The notes beneath the pieces are model-generated. The model searched no databases and was not told where the DNA came from. It saw only the letters and a list, made by a program, of their open reading frames with translations. From JACVRW01 sp963803245 (GTDB taxonomy: Bacteria > Actinomycetota > Thermoleophilia > Solirubrobacterales > Thermoleophilaceae): a stretch of 64,000 nt of DNA. How positions within the stretch are numbered: the first letter of the stretch is position 1; each line of letters begins with the position of its first letter. This document shows positions 29,543-37,730 of the stretch, piece after piece. Where the stretch lies: assembly GCA_963803245.1 (NCBI GenBank), contig CAWDLI010000003.1, positions 62,001 through 126,000 on the forward strand, in the 5' to 3' direction. Both the position numbers and the translations under genes were made by a program.

Positions 29543-30409
29543 ATCGGCGCCCACGTATCCACGGCGGGCGGCCTCGTGGAAGCCCACAAGCGCGGGGTCG
29601 AGCGCGGCTGCCAGTCCATCCAGGTGTTCAACCAATCGCCGCGCATGTGGCGCCCCACTCGCTGGAAGGACGACGACATCGCGGAGTTCCGCGAGCTGAT
29701 GGACGGCGGACCCGTCAAGTCGGTGCTCATCCACGCCGTCTACCTGATCAACCTCGCCAGCGAGGTCAAGGAGATCCGCACGAAATCGGTCGCCTCGCTC
29801 GTGCACGCCCTCCAGATGGGCGACGCCATCGGCGCCGACGGGGTGGTGGTGCACCCGGGCTCCGCGCTGAAGGGGCCCAAGGACAAGGCGCTCGTACGCG
29901 CCGGCAAGGCCGTGAAGGAGGCGCTCGCGGAGTCCGACCGCTGCACGCTGCTGCTGGAGGACACGGCCGGGAGCGGAGCGACGCTCGGGCGCAGCTTCGA
30001 CGAGCTGGCCGAGCTGATCGAGGTGGGTGGCGGAAGCAGGCGACTGGGGATCTGCCTCGACTCCTGCCACATGCTGGCCAGCGGCTACGACGTGCGCACC
30101 GCGGACGACCTGGAGCGGGTCATCGACGACTGCGTGAAGGTCGTGGGACGCAAGCGCCTGCGCTGCCTGCACGTGAACGACTCGAAGACCAAGCTCGGCT
30201 CGAACAGCGACCGCCACGCCCCCCTAGGCACCGGCGAGCTCGGCACTCGCGGCTGCGCCGCCTTTTTGTCAGAGCCCCGCTTCGAGAACCTGCCGGCCCT
30301 CTTCGAGGGCCCGGGCTTCGCCGGAAAGGGGCCCGAGAAGGAGGACATCCAACGGATGAAGCAGCTGCGCCGGAACGGCCTGCGGTCGCGAAAGCGCCGC
30401 CGCGCCTGA
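29537..30409 (+). CDS. nfo: Deoxyribonuclease IV (AP endonuclease IV)
   Basis: This zinc enzyme cleaves DNA 5' to abasic sites in base-excision repair. The 290-residue TIM-barrel protein begins MLIGAHVSTAGGL (first metal-ligand region), then QSIQVFNQSPRMW, VVHPGSALKG, LLLEDTAGSG (metal Glu), GICLDSCHMLASGYD and CLHVNDSKTKLGSNSDRHAP, all EndoIV signatures. The C-terminal end is basic (RSRKRRRA). Start ATG 29537 is fixed by the conserved M-L-I-G-A-H; no ribosome site is seen upstream. It is divergent from gltX with only 6 nt between the start codons. Confidence 0.95.
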   Translation: MLIGAHVSTAGGLVEAHKRGVERGCQSIQVFNQSPRMWRPTRWKDDDIAEFRELMDGGPVKSVLIHAVYLINLASEVKEIRTKSVASLVHALQMGDAIGADGVVVHPGSALKGPKDKALVRAGKAVKEALAESDRCTLLLEDTAGSGATLGRSFDELAELIEVGGGSRRLGICLDSCHMLASGYDVRTADDLERVIDDCVKVVGRKRLRCLHVNDSKTKLGSNSDRHAPLGTGELGTRGCAAFLSEPRFENLPALFEGPGFAGKGPEKEDIQRMKQLRRNGLRSRKRRRA

Positions 30410-30581
30410 GCACCCCCTCAAGAACAAAGGGAAGGCCAGGCCAAACCAGCCACGCCCGACCCGAGCCCGAGCGGCCCGTGCAGGGGCGGCGACGGCTGTC
30501 GGTTACCGAACGAGCAAGCGAAGCGAGCGAGAGCGGTGACCGACGCCGGAGCGCAAGCCCACTGCCCTGGGCGACACGTCC

Positions 30582-30965
30582 CTACAGGTGATCGCGGAGA
30601 TCGAACTCCTCCGCAACCGGCACGTCGAAGAACTCCGGATTCACGCAGTCGAACGCCTCGGAGTACCCGTCGTACGCACGCTCGACCGAAGCCCGGCACT
30701 GGGGTAGCGCCAGGCCGCTCATCTTGACCCCGCCGAACCCCTGGCGGGTGCGCTCGGCCTGCTCGAACAGCTCCACGTCGATCTCGCCGCGGAAGACCTT
30801 GTTCATGCAGCCCATGAAGCGGCGGCCGGTGTCCTCGTCGTCGTAGAGGTAGAGGAACTTGCAACCCGACTCGATGCAGCCTGAGGGGTGGACCACCCGG
30901 TCGCAGAACGCGCAGCATTGGCGGCACTCGTGAAGCTCCGCCGTATGCATGGGGAGTGACTGCAC
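30582..30965 (-). CDS. Cysteine-rich protein of unknown function
   Basis: The 127-residue protein has an N-terminal cluster of cysteines (HECRQCCAFCDRVVHPSGCI, then ESGCKFLYLY) followed by FMGCMNKVFRGEIDVELFEQ and an acidic helical C-terminus. The C-x2-CC-x2-C-x8-C-x4-C spacing could ligate zinc or an Fe-S cluster. GTG 30965 is chosen because TACACT lies exactly 6 nt upstream; ATG 30950 is possible. It is between nfo and dnaE. I recall hypothetical proteins with this CxxCCxFC pattern in Thermoleophilia but no function. Confidence 0.6.
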   Translation of the reverse strand: MQSLPMHTAELHECRQCCAFCDRVVHPSGCIESGCKFLYLYDDEDTGRRFMGCMNKVFRGEIDVELFEQAERTRQGFGGVKMSGLALPQCRASVERAYDGYSEAFDCVNPEFFDVPVAEEFDLRDHL

Positions 30966-30971
30966 TCGGCA

Positions 30972-30977
30972 AGTGTA
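30972..30977 (-). promoter_or_regulatory. -10 box of leaderless Cys-rich gene
   Basis: Minus-strand TACACT, 6-nt spacer, GTG 30965. Confidence 0.45.
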
Positions 30978-30992
30978 GAGCGAGTCAGACGC

Positions 30993-33900
30993 TCAGGCGA
31001 CTACGCGCGCAGCCCCGTGCAGAGCGCCCAACTCGCTCCTGCAGGCGGTGTTCGCGGAGACCCGGAAGTCGTCGCCGAGGAGGAGCCGGCGCTCCCCCAC
31101 CGCGAGCATCAGCTCGTGGTCGCCGGGATGGTGTGTGACCACTTCGCGGAGGTCCAGGAGGAACGCCTCGGGGACCCCCGGAGACACGTGCAGGGTCAGT
31201 CGTTTCAGCACCGGGCCGGCTGCCGCCTGGGCGGCCGCGGCGGCCACCTCCTCGGGGGTGGGCTCGAAGGCCTCGACCTCCTGCGCCACGAGCTTGGTCT
31301 CCCCCGCCTCCTTGTGGTCCACCCGCCCGCGCACGAGCACGACCCGGTCCACGTCCACCTTGTCCTCGTTCTTCGCGTAGGCGGAGTTGAACACGAGCAG
31401 CTCGACCTGGCCCTCGAGGTCGTCGAGGGTGGCGAACATCATCGGCTCGCCCTTCTTGGTCCGGATCCGCTTGCACTCGCTGATCATGCCGCCGACCGTG
31501 ACCCAGTCCCCGTCCTTCTTCTGGCCTATGTCGGCGAGCGAGCAGTCCACGCGCGCCCGCAGCGCCGGGCGGACCTCCTTCAGCGGGTGGCTCGAGAGGA
31601 ACAGGCCGAGCGTCTCCTTCTCCCAGGCGTTCAGGTCCTCGCGCTCGTCGGGCAGCGGCGGGACGGGGAGATCGCGGTGCACGGGCTCGTCGGGGCCCGA
31701 GTCGCTCATGTCGAAGAACGACCCCTGCCCGGCGCGTGCGTCCTGCTGCGCCTGCTGGCCCGCGCCCAGCGCCTGCGCGAGCACGTGCACGGTGCCGGTG
31801 CGCGTGCCCGGCAGGGAGTCGAGCGCGCCGCACTTGACGAGCGACTCGACCGCCTTCTTGTTGACCGCACGGCAGTCCGCCCGGCGGCAGAAGTCCCAGA
31901 CCGACTCGAACGGGCCGCCCTCCTCGCGAGCGACCAGGATCGCCGCGACGGCGGCCGAGCCCACGTTCTTCACCGCGTCGAGGCCAAAGCGGATGTTCCC
32001 CTCCACGACCTTGAAGTCGTGTCCCGACTGGTTCACGTCTGGCGGGAGGACCTCGATACCCATGTCCTCGCACTGGGCGACGAAGAACGGGACCTTGTCC
32101 TTGGTCGACATCACCGAGCTGATCAGCGCCGCCATGTACTCGGCCGGATAGTTCGCCTTGAGCCAGGCGGTGCGGTAGGAGATCAGCGCGTAGCAGGCGG
32201 CGTGCGAGCGGTTGAACGAGTAGTCGGCGGCGGCCTCGTTGACCGACCACAGCTCGTTGATCACGGCCTCGGCCGTGCCGGTTCCCCGCGCGCCCTCGAA
32301 GAAGCGGTCGCGCAGCGCGGCCATCCGCTCGCGCTGCTTCTTGCCGATCGCCTTGCGCAGGTCGTCCGCCTCGGGGCCGGAGAAGCCGGCGATCGCCTTC
32401 GCGATCTGCATCGACTGCTCCTGGTAGAGGATCACCCCGTAGCTCGACTCGGTGATGGAGCGCAGACGCTCGTCCGGGTAGTGCACCTCGTCCGGGTTGC
32501 GCTTGTTGCGCGCGTAGGTGTCGATGTAGCGCATGGCGCCCGGGCGGTAGAGGGCCACGAGCGCGACCAGGTCGTTGAACTCCGTTGGCTTGACCTTGCG
32601 CAGGGCGTCGCGCATCCCGTCCGACTCGAACTGGAACACGCCCACCGAGTCGCCGCGCTGGAGCATCTCGTAGGTGCGCTCGTCGTCGAGCGGCAGGCCG
32701 GGGATGTCGGGCCGCTCCGCCGCCGACTCCTCGACGATGTCGAGCGCCGCCTCGATCACGTCGAGGTTGCGCAGGCCGAGGAAGTCCATCTTCAGCAGCC
32801 CGATCTCCTCGATCGGCTTCATCGAGTACTGGGTGACGGTCCGGTACGAGCGCTCGCCCTCGGCGTTGGCGCCGGCCGCGCGGTCCTCCGCCAGCTGGAG
32901 CGGCACGATGTCGGTGAGCGGCCTGTCGGCGATGACGACCGCGGCGGCGTGGATCGAGGAGTTGCGGACGATCCCCTCGAGGCCCTTCGCCGTCTCGATC
33001 ACCTGGCGAGCCTCGGGCTCCGTGTCGTAGACGCGGCGCAGCTCGGGCTCCTCCTTGAGGTACTCGTCGAACGTCTTCGAGCGCCCCATCACGGGCTCTG
33101 GGATCAGCTTGGCGAGGCGGTCGCCGGTGCCGTAGTCGAACCCGAGCACGCGCGCGGCGTCGCGCGTGGCGGCGCGCGGGAGCATCCGGCCGAAGGTCAC
33201 GATCTGGGCCACCGACTCGCGCCCGTACTTGCCGGCGACGTACTGGATCACGCGCTCGCGGCCCTTCACCGAGAAGTCGATGTCGATATCCGGCATCGAG
33301 ATCCGCTCCGCGTTGAGGAAGCGCTCGAAGAGGAGGTCGTACTCGATCGGGTCCACGTCCGTGATCCGCAGCGAGTACGACACGATCGAGCCCGCCGCCG
33401 AGCCGCGGCCCGGCCCCACGGCGATGCCGCTCTCCTTGGCGAAGCGTACGAAGTCCCAGACGATCAGGAAGTAGGCGGCGAAGCCCATCTTCTCGATCAC
33501 CGACAGCTCCAGCTCGAGCCGCTCCACCGCGTCGGCGGGCGGCGGGTCGCCGTAGCGCGCGCGGAGGCCCTCGTGGGCGAGCCGGCGCAGGTAATCCGCC
33601 TCGGGCTCCCCGTCGGGCGTCTCGAAGCGCGGGATCAGCATCTTCCCCAGCTCCATCTCCACGTGGCAGCGCTCGGCGATCTCCACGGAGGTGGGAACGG
33701 CCTCGGGCCAGGCGGAGAAGGCGTCGACCATCTCGGCCGTGTCCTTCAAGTAGAACTCGTTCGTGTCGAAGCTCAGCTTCGGCTCGGCGATCGTGCTCTT
33801 CGTCTGCACGCAGAGCAGAGCGCGATGGTGGTCGTAGTCCTCGCGCCCGAGGTAGTGAACGTCGGCGGTGGCGACCACCGGCCGGCCGAGCTCGCCCGCG

Positions 33901-34469
33901 ATGCGCGCGATCCCCTCGTTCGCCCTGTCCTGCTCGGCGATCCCGTTGCGCTGGAGCTCGAAGTAGACGTCCTCGGCGCCGAACACCTGGATCAGATCGT
34001 CGGCGTGCGCCCGCGCGTCGGCCGGCGAGCCCTCGACGAGCCTGCGGCAGAAGCGCGACTGGAGGCAGCCGGTCAGGGCGATGATCCCGCCCGAGTAGCG
34101 GCTCAGGAGCTCGAGGTCGACGTTGGCCTTCCCGCGCCGGTACCCCTCGAGATAGCCGGCCGAGCTGAGCTTCACGAGGTTCCGGAAGCCCTCGTCGCTG
34201 CGCGCCAGGAGCGTCAGGTGGTTGCGCTCGTAGCGCACCGCGTCGCCCTTCATGTCGTCGACGAGGTACGCCTCCACGCCGATGATCGGCTTGATCCCGT
34301 GCCTGTGGCAGGCCTGGTAGTGCTCCACGGCGCCGTTCATCACGCCGTGGTCGGTGAGCCCCAGCGCCGGCTGGCCGAACGCGGCGGCGCGCTCCGCCAG
34401 CGCGTCGATGCGACAGGCGCCGTCGAGCACCGAGTACTCGGAGTGCACATGGAGGTGGACCGACGTCAC
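30993..34469 (-). CDS. dnaE: DNA polymerase III subunit alpha
   Basis: This is the replicative C-family polymerase. The 1158-residue protein has an N-terminal PHP domain (HLHVHSEYSVLDG; later LGLTDHG and GVEAYLVDD), the palm with PDIDIDF at about 391-397 carrying catalytic aspartates, finger motifs (IGLLKMDFLGLRNLDVIEAA; VILYQEQSMQIA), the HhH region and an OB fold (VTVGGMISECKRIRTKKGEP). Length and order fit DnaE1. GTG 34469 is preceded by a near-consensus TATATT box 9 nt upstream and has no ribosome site, so a leaderless or near-leaderless mRNA is likely. PHP metal ligands look largely retained, suggesting possible proofreading, which is inference. Confidence 0.95.
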   Translation of the reverse strand: MTSVHLHVHSEYSVLDGACRIDALAERAAAFGQPALGLTDHGVMNGAVEHYQACHRHGIKPIIGVEAYLVDDMKGDAVRYERNHLTLLARSDEGFRNLVKLSSAGYLEGYRRGKANVDLELLSRYSGGIIALTGCLQSRFCRRLVEGSPADARAHADDLIQVFGAEDVYFELQRNGIAEQDRANEGIARIAGELGRPVVATADVHYLGREDYDHHRALLCVQTKSTIAEPKLSFDTNEFYLKDTAEMVDAFSAWPEAVPTSVEIAERCHVEMELGKMLIPRFETPDGEPEADYLRRLAHEGLRARYGDPPPADAVERLELELSVIEKMGFAAYFLIVWDFVRFAKESGIAVGPGRGSAAGSIVSYSLRITDVDPIEYDLLFERFLNAERISMPDIDIDFSVKGRERVIQYVAGKYGRESVAQIVTFGRMLPRAATRDAARVLGFDYGTGDRLAKLIPEPVMGRSKTFDEYLKEEPELRRVYDTEPEARQVIETAKGLEGIVRNSSIHAAAVVIADRPLTDIVPLQLAEDRAAGANAEGERSYRTVTQYSMKPIEEIGLLKMDFLGLRNLDVIEAALDIVEESAAERPDIPGLPLDDERTYEMLQRGDSVGVFQFESDGMRDALRKVKPTEFNDLVALVALYRPGAMRYIDTYARNKRNPDEVHYPDERLRSITESSYGVILYQEQSMQIAKAIAGFSGPEADDLRKAIGKKQRERMAALRDRFFEGARGTGTAEAVINELWSVNEAAADYSFNRSHAACYALISYRTAWLKANYPAEYMAALISSVMSTKDKVPFFVAQCEDMGIEVLPPDVNQSGHDFKVVEGNIRFGLDAVKNVGSAAVAAILVAREEGGPFESVWDFCRRADCRAVNKKAVESLVKCGALDSLPGTRTGTVHVLAQALGAGQQAQQDARAGQGSFFDMSDSGPDEPVHRDLPVPPLPDEREDLNAWEKETLGLFLSSHPLKEVRPALRARVDCSLADIGQKKDGDWVTVGGMISECKRIRTKKGEPMMFATLDDLEGQVELLVFNSAYAKNEDKVDVDRVVLVRGRVDHKEAGETKLVAQEVEAFEPTPEEVAAAAAQAAAGPVLKRLTLHVSPGVPEAFLLDLREVVTHHPGDHELMLAVGERRLLLGDDFRVSANTACRSELGALHGAARVVA

Positions 34470-34478
34470 AGGGCCCCG

Positions 34479-34484
34479 AATATA
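34479..34484 (-). promoter_or_regulatory. -10 box of dnaE promoter
   Basis: Minus-strand TATATT with a 9-nt spacer to GTG 34469. Confidence 0.5.
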
Positions 34485-34519
34485 GGGTCGGGACCGGACC
34501 GCTCCCGGGTGCCGCCCCG

Positions 34520-36139
34520 CTAGTTGCGGACAGTTCGCGCGGCGCCCCGTGGGCGAGCCGTGCGCGCGGGCGGTCTGCCCCTGACCGGCCTGCGGCCCAG
34601 CTCACGCGCGGCGTCCGCGAGCGCCGCCGCCACGGCCTCGATCGCGAGGCGGTCCTCGGTGCCGGCCGCCACGCGCAGGAGGCGCCCACGCGCTGTTGCG
34701 GAAGCCGCCGGCTCGGCCGGCGGCGCACCGACGCGTTCCGTCCAGGCCACTCGTGGTGCATACACACGGGTCACGTCCAGACCGAAGCTCGTGCCCGCCG
34801 CGAGCGGCACGCCCGCCGCCTCGGCGCGCGCGATCGCACGCCTGACGAAGCGCTCCTCGGTCCCGGCGCGGCTGTCGGGGCAGAGGTCGATGGTGAGGAA
34901 GCCCCCGCGGAACGCGAGCGGGCGCCCGTAGGCGTGGTGGTGGCGCAGGGTGGGGTGCGACACCCTCGCCGTTGGGCCGCAGGCGCTGTGGAGGCGCTCG
35001 GCCAGGAACGTCGCGTTGCGCTCGATCCGGCTCAGACGGCGGCTCAGCGCCTTGCGATCGGGCCAGGGCAGAGTGTGGACCGACACGTCGAGCACGTTCG
35101 TGCCGAGCCGTTCGCGGTGCTCCGACAGGCGCTCGGTGCCCGCGCCCGCGGCGGTGATCATCCCCGCGGTGGTGCGGTCGAGCCCGAGCTGCGCGTACTT
35201 CGTGAGGCTCTCCACGGCGACGATGCGGAGCCTGCCGAGGCGTCGGGGCGCCCGGGCGAGCGGCTGGCTGAGCGGAGAGGCGCCGCTGTTGTCCACGACG
35301 AGCCAGGCGTCGCGGCCGGTCGCGCTCAGGCGCCGGATCACGGCATCGAGGTCCGGCACCGGCACCCCGCTCGAGTTGCCCATCGAGTCGAGGAAGACCG
35401 CGCCGGGGGCATGCCGGTCGATCGCACCGCCGAGGGCGCGGGCGCTCGTCTCGTCGACCGTGGCCAAGGGCCGGCCGATGGCGCGCTCGAGCAGCTCTCT
35501 GGTCTCGTGGTACACGCCGCCCCCCACCACCACCCCGCCCGCGAGGGCGCCCTCCTCGCGCAGCCAGGCGAGCACCGTGGTCACCGCCGCCATGCCGCAT
35601 GCGGTCATGAACGCGTGCACCTCACATGCCGGCTCGGGCAGGTGGCTTCGCAGGTACGCGTGCTCGTACGCCGCGGCGTCGTGGTGGCGGTCGCGCTTGT
35701 AGTCGCTCACGTGCGGCACCACGTCCCCGGTGAAGCGCCCGGCCGAGGACCGCTGCGCGTGCAGGTACGAGGGCGACTGCCAATCGGTGGCCGTGATCAC
35801 GGCCGCGATGCGCCCGCGCTGGGCCCGCAGCATGGCCGTGTAGGCCTCGGCCTGGTCGCGGAGCCGCGCCGTGAGCCCCTCGGCCGCCGGCCAGCCTTCG
35901 GCCTCCACACGGAGATCGTCGAGCTGCCGGGCCCAGCGCTCGTGCCTGAACAGGAGCGCGCGCAGCTCGCCCTCGGTGAGGCGAGCGGCTGCCTCGGGCA
36001 GGTGAGAACGCGCCGCGGCGAGCTGCGCGCCGAAGCGCTCCAACTGGGCACAGCCCGAGCGCGCCAGCGCGGCCAGGTCCGTCAGATCGTCGAGCACGTC
36101 CCGGCGGGCGGCCCGGGAGAGCTCGGCGTGTGCGACCAC
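34520..36139 (-). CDS. Fold-type I PLP enzyme, Cys/Met-metabolism-like, with N-terminal helical domain
   Basis: The 539-residue protein has a helical N-terminal domain (1-130) and then a cystathionine-gamma-synthase-like PLP domain: CGMAAVTTVLAWLRE, cofactor Asp 283 in VVDNSGASPLSQP and Schiff-base Lys 314 in ESLTKYAQLG. The lysine lies in S-x-T-K-Y as in CGS/MGL enzymes. It differs from true CGS in the extra N-domain and low overall similarity of the C-terminal part, so the reaction is unknown. The C-terminal region (about 470-482) is encoded by a copy of the palindromic repeat (34695-34731), giving VGAPPAEPAASATA. GTG start at 36139. Confidence 0.7.
   Translation of the reverse strand: MVAHAELSRAARRDVLDDLTDLAALARSGCAQLERFGAQLAAARSHLPEAAARLTEGELRALLFRHERWARQLDDLRVEAEGWPAAEGLTARLRDQAEAYTAMLRAQRGRIAAVITATDWQSPSYLHAQRSSAGRFTGDVVPHVSDYKRDRHHDAAAYEHAYLRSHLPEPACEVHAFMTACGMAAVTTVLAWLREEGALAGGVVVGGGVYHETRELLERAIGRPLATVDETSARALGGAIDRHAPGAVFLDSMGNSSGVPVPDLDAVIRRLSATGRDAWLVVDNSGASPLSQPLARAPRRLGRLRIVAVESLTKYAQLGLDRTTAGMITAAGAGTERLSEHRERLGTNVLDVSVHTLPWPDRKALSRRLSRIERNATFLAERLHSACGPTARVSHPTLRHHHAYGRPLAFRGGFLTIDLCPDSRAGTEERFVRRAIARAEAAGVPLAAGTSFGLDVTRVYAPRVAWTERVGAPPAEPAASATARGRLLRVAAGTEDRLAIEAVAAALADAARELGRRPVRGRPPARTARPRGAARTVRN
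34695..34731 (+). repeat. Palindromic interspersed repeat, copy 2 (inside a CDS)
   Basis: GTTGCGGAAGC followed by the perfect palindrome GCCGCCGGC-TCG-GCCGGCGGC and GCACCGA. It lies in frame within the PLP-enzyme gene and adds a Pro/Ala-rich peptide near its C-terminus. Confidence 0.65.
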
Positions 36140-36146
36140 GCAGTGA

Positions 36147-37193
36147 CTACGCGCTGACGCGGCGCGGAGGTCCGGGCTCCGCCCGCCCCGCGCGGCGCAT
36201 CAGCGCCAGGGCGAGCAGAAGCGGGAGCAGCGCCAGCCCCAGCCGGTACTGCAGCTGGTACCCCCACCAAGGGGTGAAGTCCTGGCGCATGAGCGCCCAG
36301 ACGAGCGGATACGCCACGCTCGCCAGGACGAGGCCGGTGGCCAGCGCCGCCGCCCGCCGGCGCCGGGCCGTGAACCAAGTGATCACGATCGCGGCCCCGA
36401 GCACGATCCCGAAGGCCCTCATGAAGATCGGCGCGTCGAAGGCCCAGGGCGCGAAGTAGTTGGACTCGCCGCCGAAGAACACTCCTGGTGCGATTTCACG
36501 GGGCGGCGCCAGCTCAGAGGCGGGGATCAGCTCGGGCGCGGGGAGCAGCACGATCAGCGAGGCGGCCGCCGGAAGGAGCCCCAGCGCCAGGCGGCCGAGG
36601 ACCAAACGCGGCGCGCGAGGGGCCCGGCGCGGCATCGCGAGGCAGCCCGCGATCAGCAGGAGGTTCGGCAGGAGCGATGCCGCGGCGAGGTCCAGGGTGC
36701 CCGCGTCGAAGAACGAGGGCGTGCTGGCGAAGGCGAACTCGGTTCCCTTGCCGAAATGGGGCGCGATCGCGGCCACGAACGTGGCCACCGACCCGGCCAG
36801 CGCGAGCCGGCGCGCCCCTACGGCGGCACCCACGACCGCTGCCAGCGATCCGCCCAGGAGGAGCATCCAGCCCTCCCCGAGCGGCCAGTGGTCATAGCGC
36901 GGGACGAACCCGAAGGTCCACATCGTGAGCAGGGCCGCGGCGAGCGGAAGGGTCACGAGCCCGAGCGCCGAGCGCCACGGCGCCGCCCCGAGCTCCCGGA
37001 CCGCCACTCCGGCTCGCGCTCGCAGTCCCGCGGCCGCGAGCGCGAGGGACTCCCGCGGAAGCTGCCGCATGCCGGATGCGTCGATGGCCTCGCGGGCGCA
37101 GTCGCGCACGACGACGGCGTCGGCGCGGCGGGGCTTCGGATAGAGGCGGGCGGCCAGCGCGGTCGCGCCGTCGCGCAGCCGATCGCCGCTCAC
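36147..37193 (-). CDS. Polytopic membrane protein in PadR operon
   Basis: The 348-residue protein has a basic N-terminal cytoplasmic part (about 1-75) and around seven or eight hydrophobic helices (for example ALGLVTLPLAAALLTMWTFG; GSLAAVVGAAVGA; LLPNLLLIAGCLAM; IVLGAAIVITWFTA; LGLALLPLLLALALM). No transporter motif is recognised. GTG 37193 overlaps the PadR stop (GTGA), so the two are translated together. In PadR operons the partner is often an efflux pump or an envelope protein whose level PadR controls; that is an analogy only. Confidence 0.65.
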   Translation of the reverse strand: MSGDRLRDGATALAARLYPKPRRADAVVVRDCAREAIDASGMRQLPRESLALAAAGLRARAGVAVRELGAAPWRSALGLVTLPLAAALLTMWTFGFVPRYDHWPLGEGWMLLLGGSLAAVVGAAVGARRLALAGSVATFVAAIAPHFGKGTEFAFASTPSFFDAGTLDLAAASLLPNLLLIAGCLAMPRRAPRAPRLVLGRLALGLLPAAASLIVLLPAPELIPASELAPPREIAPGVFFGGESNYFAPWAFDAPIFMRAFGIVLGAAIVITWFTARRRRAAALATGLVLASVAYPLVWALMRQDFTPWWGYQLQYRLGLALLPLLLALALMRRAGRAEPGPPRRVSA

Positions 37194-37519
37194 GCGAGTC
37201 CCTCCGCGGGCTTGGGTGGTGCCATACGCCGCACGACGCCGGCTGCCGCGGCGAGCCGGTCCGCCTCGTGCACGACCCTGTCGCGGCCGTCGTCGGTGAT
37301 CCGGTAGTAGCGGCGCAGGCGACCCTCGACCGTCTCCTCCCGGTCGATCTCGAGGAGACCCGTGGCCGCCATGCGATCGAGCGACCCGTACAGGGTGCCG
37401 GCCGTGAGGCGCACCCCGCCGTCGGAGAGCTCGCGGGCGCGAGCGGAGATCGCGTACCCGTGCAGGGGCCCGTCGAGCAGGGAGGCCAGGACGAAGTAGC
37501 TGGCGGGCCGAAGCTCCAT
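37190..37519 (-). CDS. PadR family transcriptional regulator
   Basis: The 109-residue protein MELRPASYFVLASLLDGPLH then GYAISARARELSDGGVRLTA carries the PadR winged helix (GTLYGSLDRMAATGLLE and RRYYRITDDGRD wing) and a short C-terminal dimerisation helix. It belongs to the compact PadR-s2-like size class. It starts at ATG 37519 and its promoter contains a perfect 16-bp palindrome overlapping the -10 box, so autorepression is very likely. Coupled to the membrane protein gene by a 4-nt overlap. The inducing ligand is unknown. Confidence 0.9.
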   Translation of the reverse strand: MELRPASYFVLASLLDGPLHGYAISARARELSDGGVRLTAGTLYGSLDRMAATGLLEIDREETVEGRLRRYYRITDDGRDRVVHEADRLAAAAGVVRRMAPPKPAEGLA

Positions 37520-37527
37520 AGTACGGC

Positions 37528-37558
37528 AGACGATATATCGTCTACCGACCTATGTCAA
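37528..37558 (-). promoter_or_regulatory. padR promoter with palindromic operator
   Basis: Minus strand: -35 TTGACA (37558-37553), 17-nt spacer, -10 TATCGT (37535-37530). The perfect palindrome AGACGATATATCGTCT covers 37528-37543, sitting on the -10 box and the spacer end. The palindrome contains ATATAT flanked by CG, similar to known PadR-type sites. Confidence 0.7.
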
Positions 37559-37562
37559 TGCC

Positions 37563-37730
37563 CTACTCGCCGTCGCTGGCGCGCGCGGCCAGGATGCCGC
37601 CCACCAGCACCAGCGCGACGGTGGCCGCCGCGCCGAACTTCACGCGGTTCTGCGCCACCTTGCGCCGGACCGCACGCACGCCGACCTGGTAGACGATCCA
37701 GCCGAGCACGGTGTATCCACGAGAGTTCAT
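37563..37730 (-). CDS. Small membrane protein at the end of the arg operon
   Basis: The 55-residue protein MNSRGYTVLGWIVYQVGVRA continues VRRKVAQNRVKFGAAATVAL and ends with one TM helix (ALVLVGGILAARA). Its ATG overlaps the argG stop (ATGA) and AAGGGG lies upstream, so it is the last gene of the long overlapping chain. Role unknown. Confidence 0.65.
   Translation of the reverse strand: MNSRGYTVLGWIVYQVGVRAVRRKVAQNRVKFGAAATVALVLVGGILAARASDGE

Noticed and set aside
28154..30409. 751-codon plus-strand frame running through gltX into nfo
   Set aside because: Only the last 290 codons (nfo) are protein-like; the first part is antisense to gltX.
31017..34523. 1168-codon plus-strand open frame opposite dnaE
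   Set aside because: Its Leu/Val/His/Arg-rich translation has no domain or motif; it is the antisense shadow of dnaE, a common effect of high GC content.
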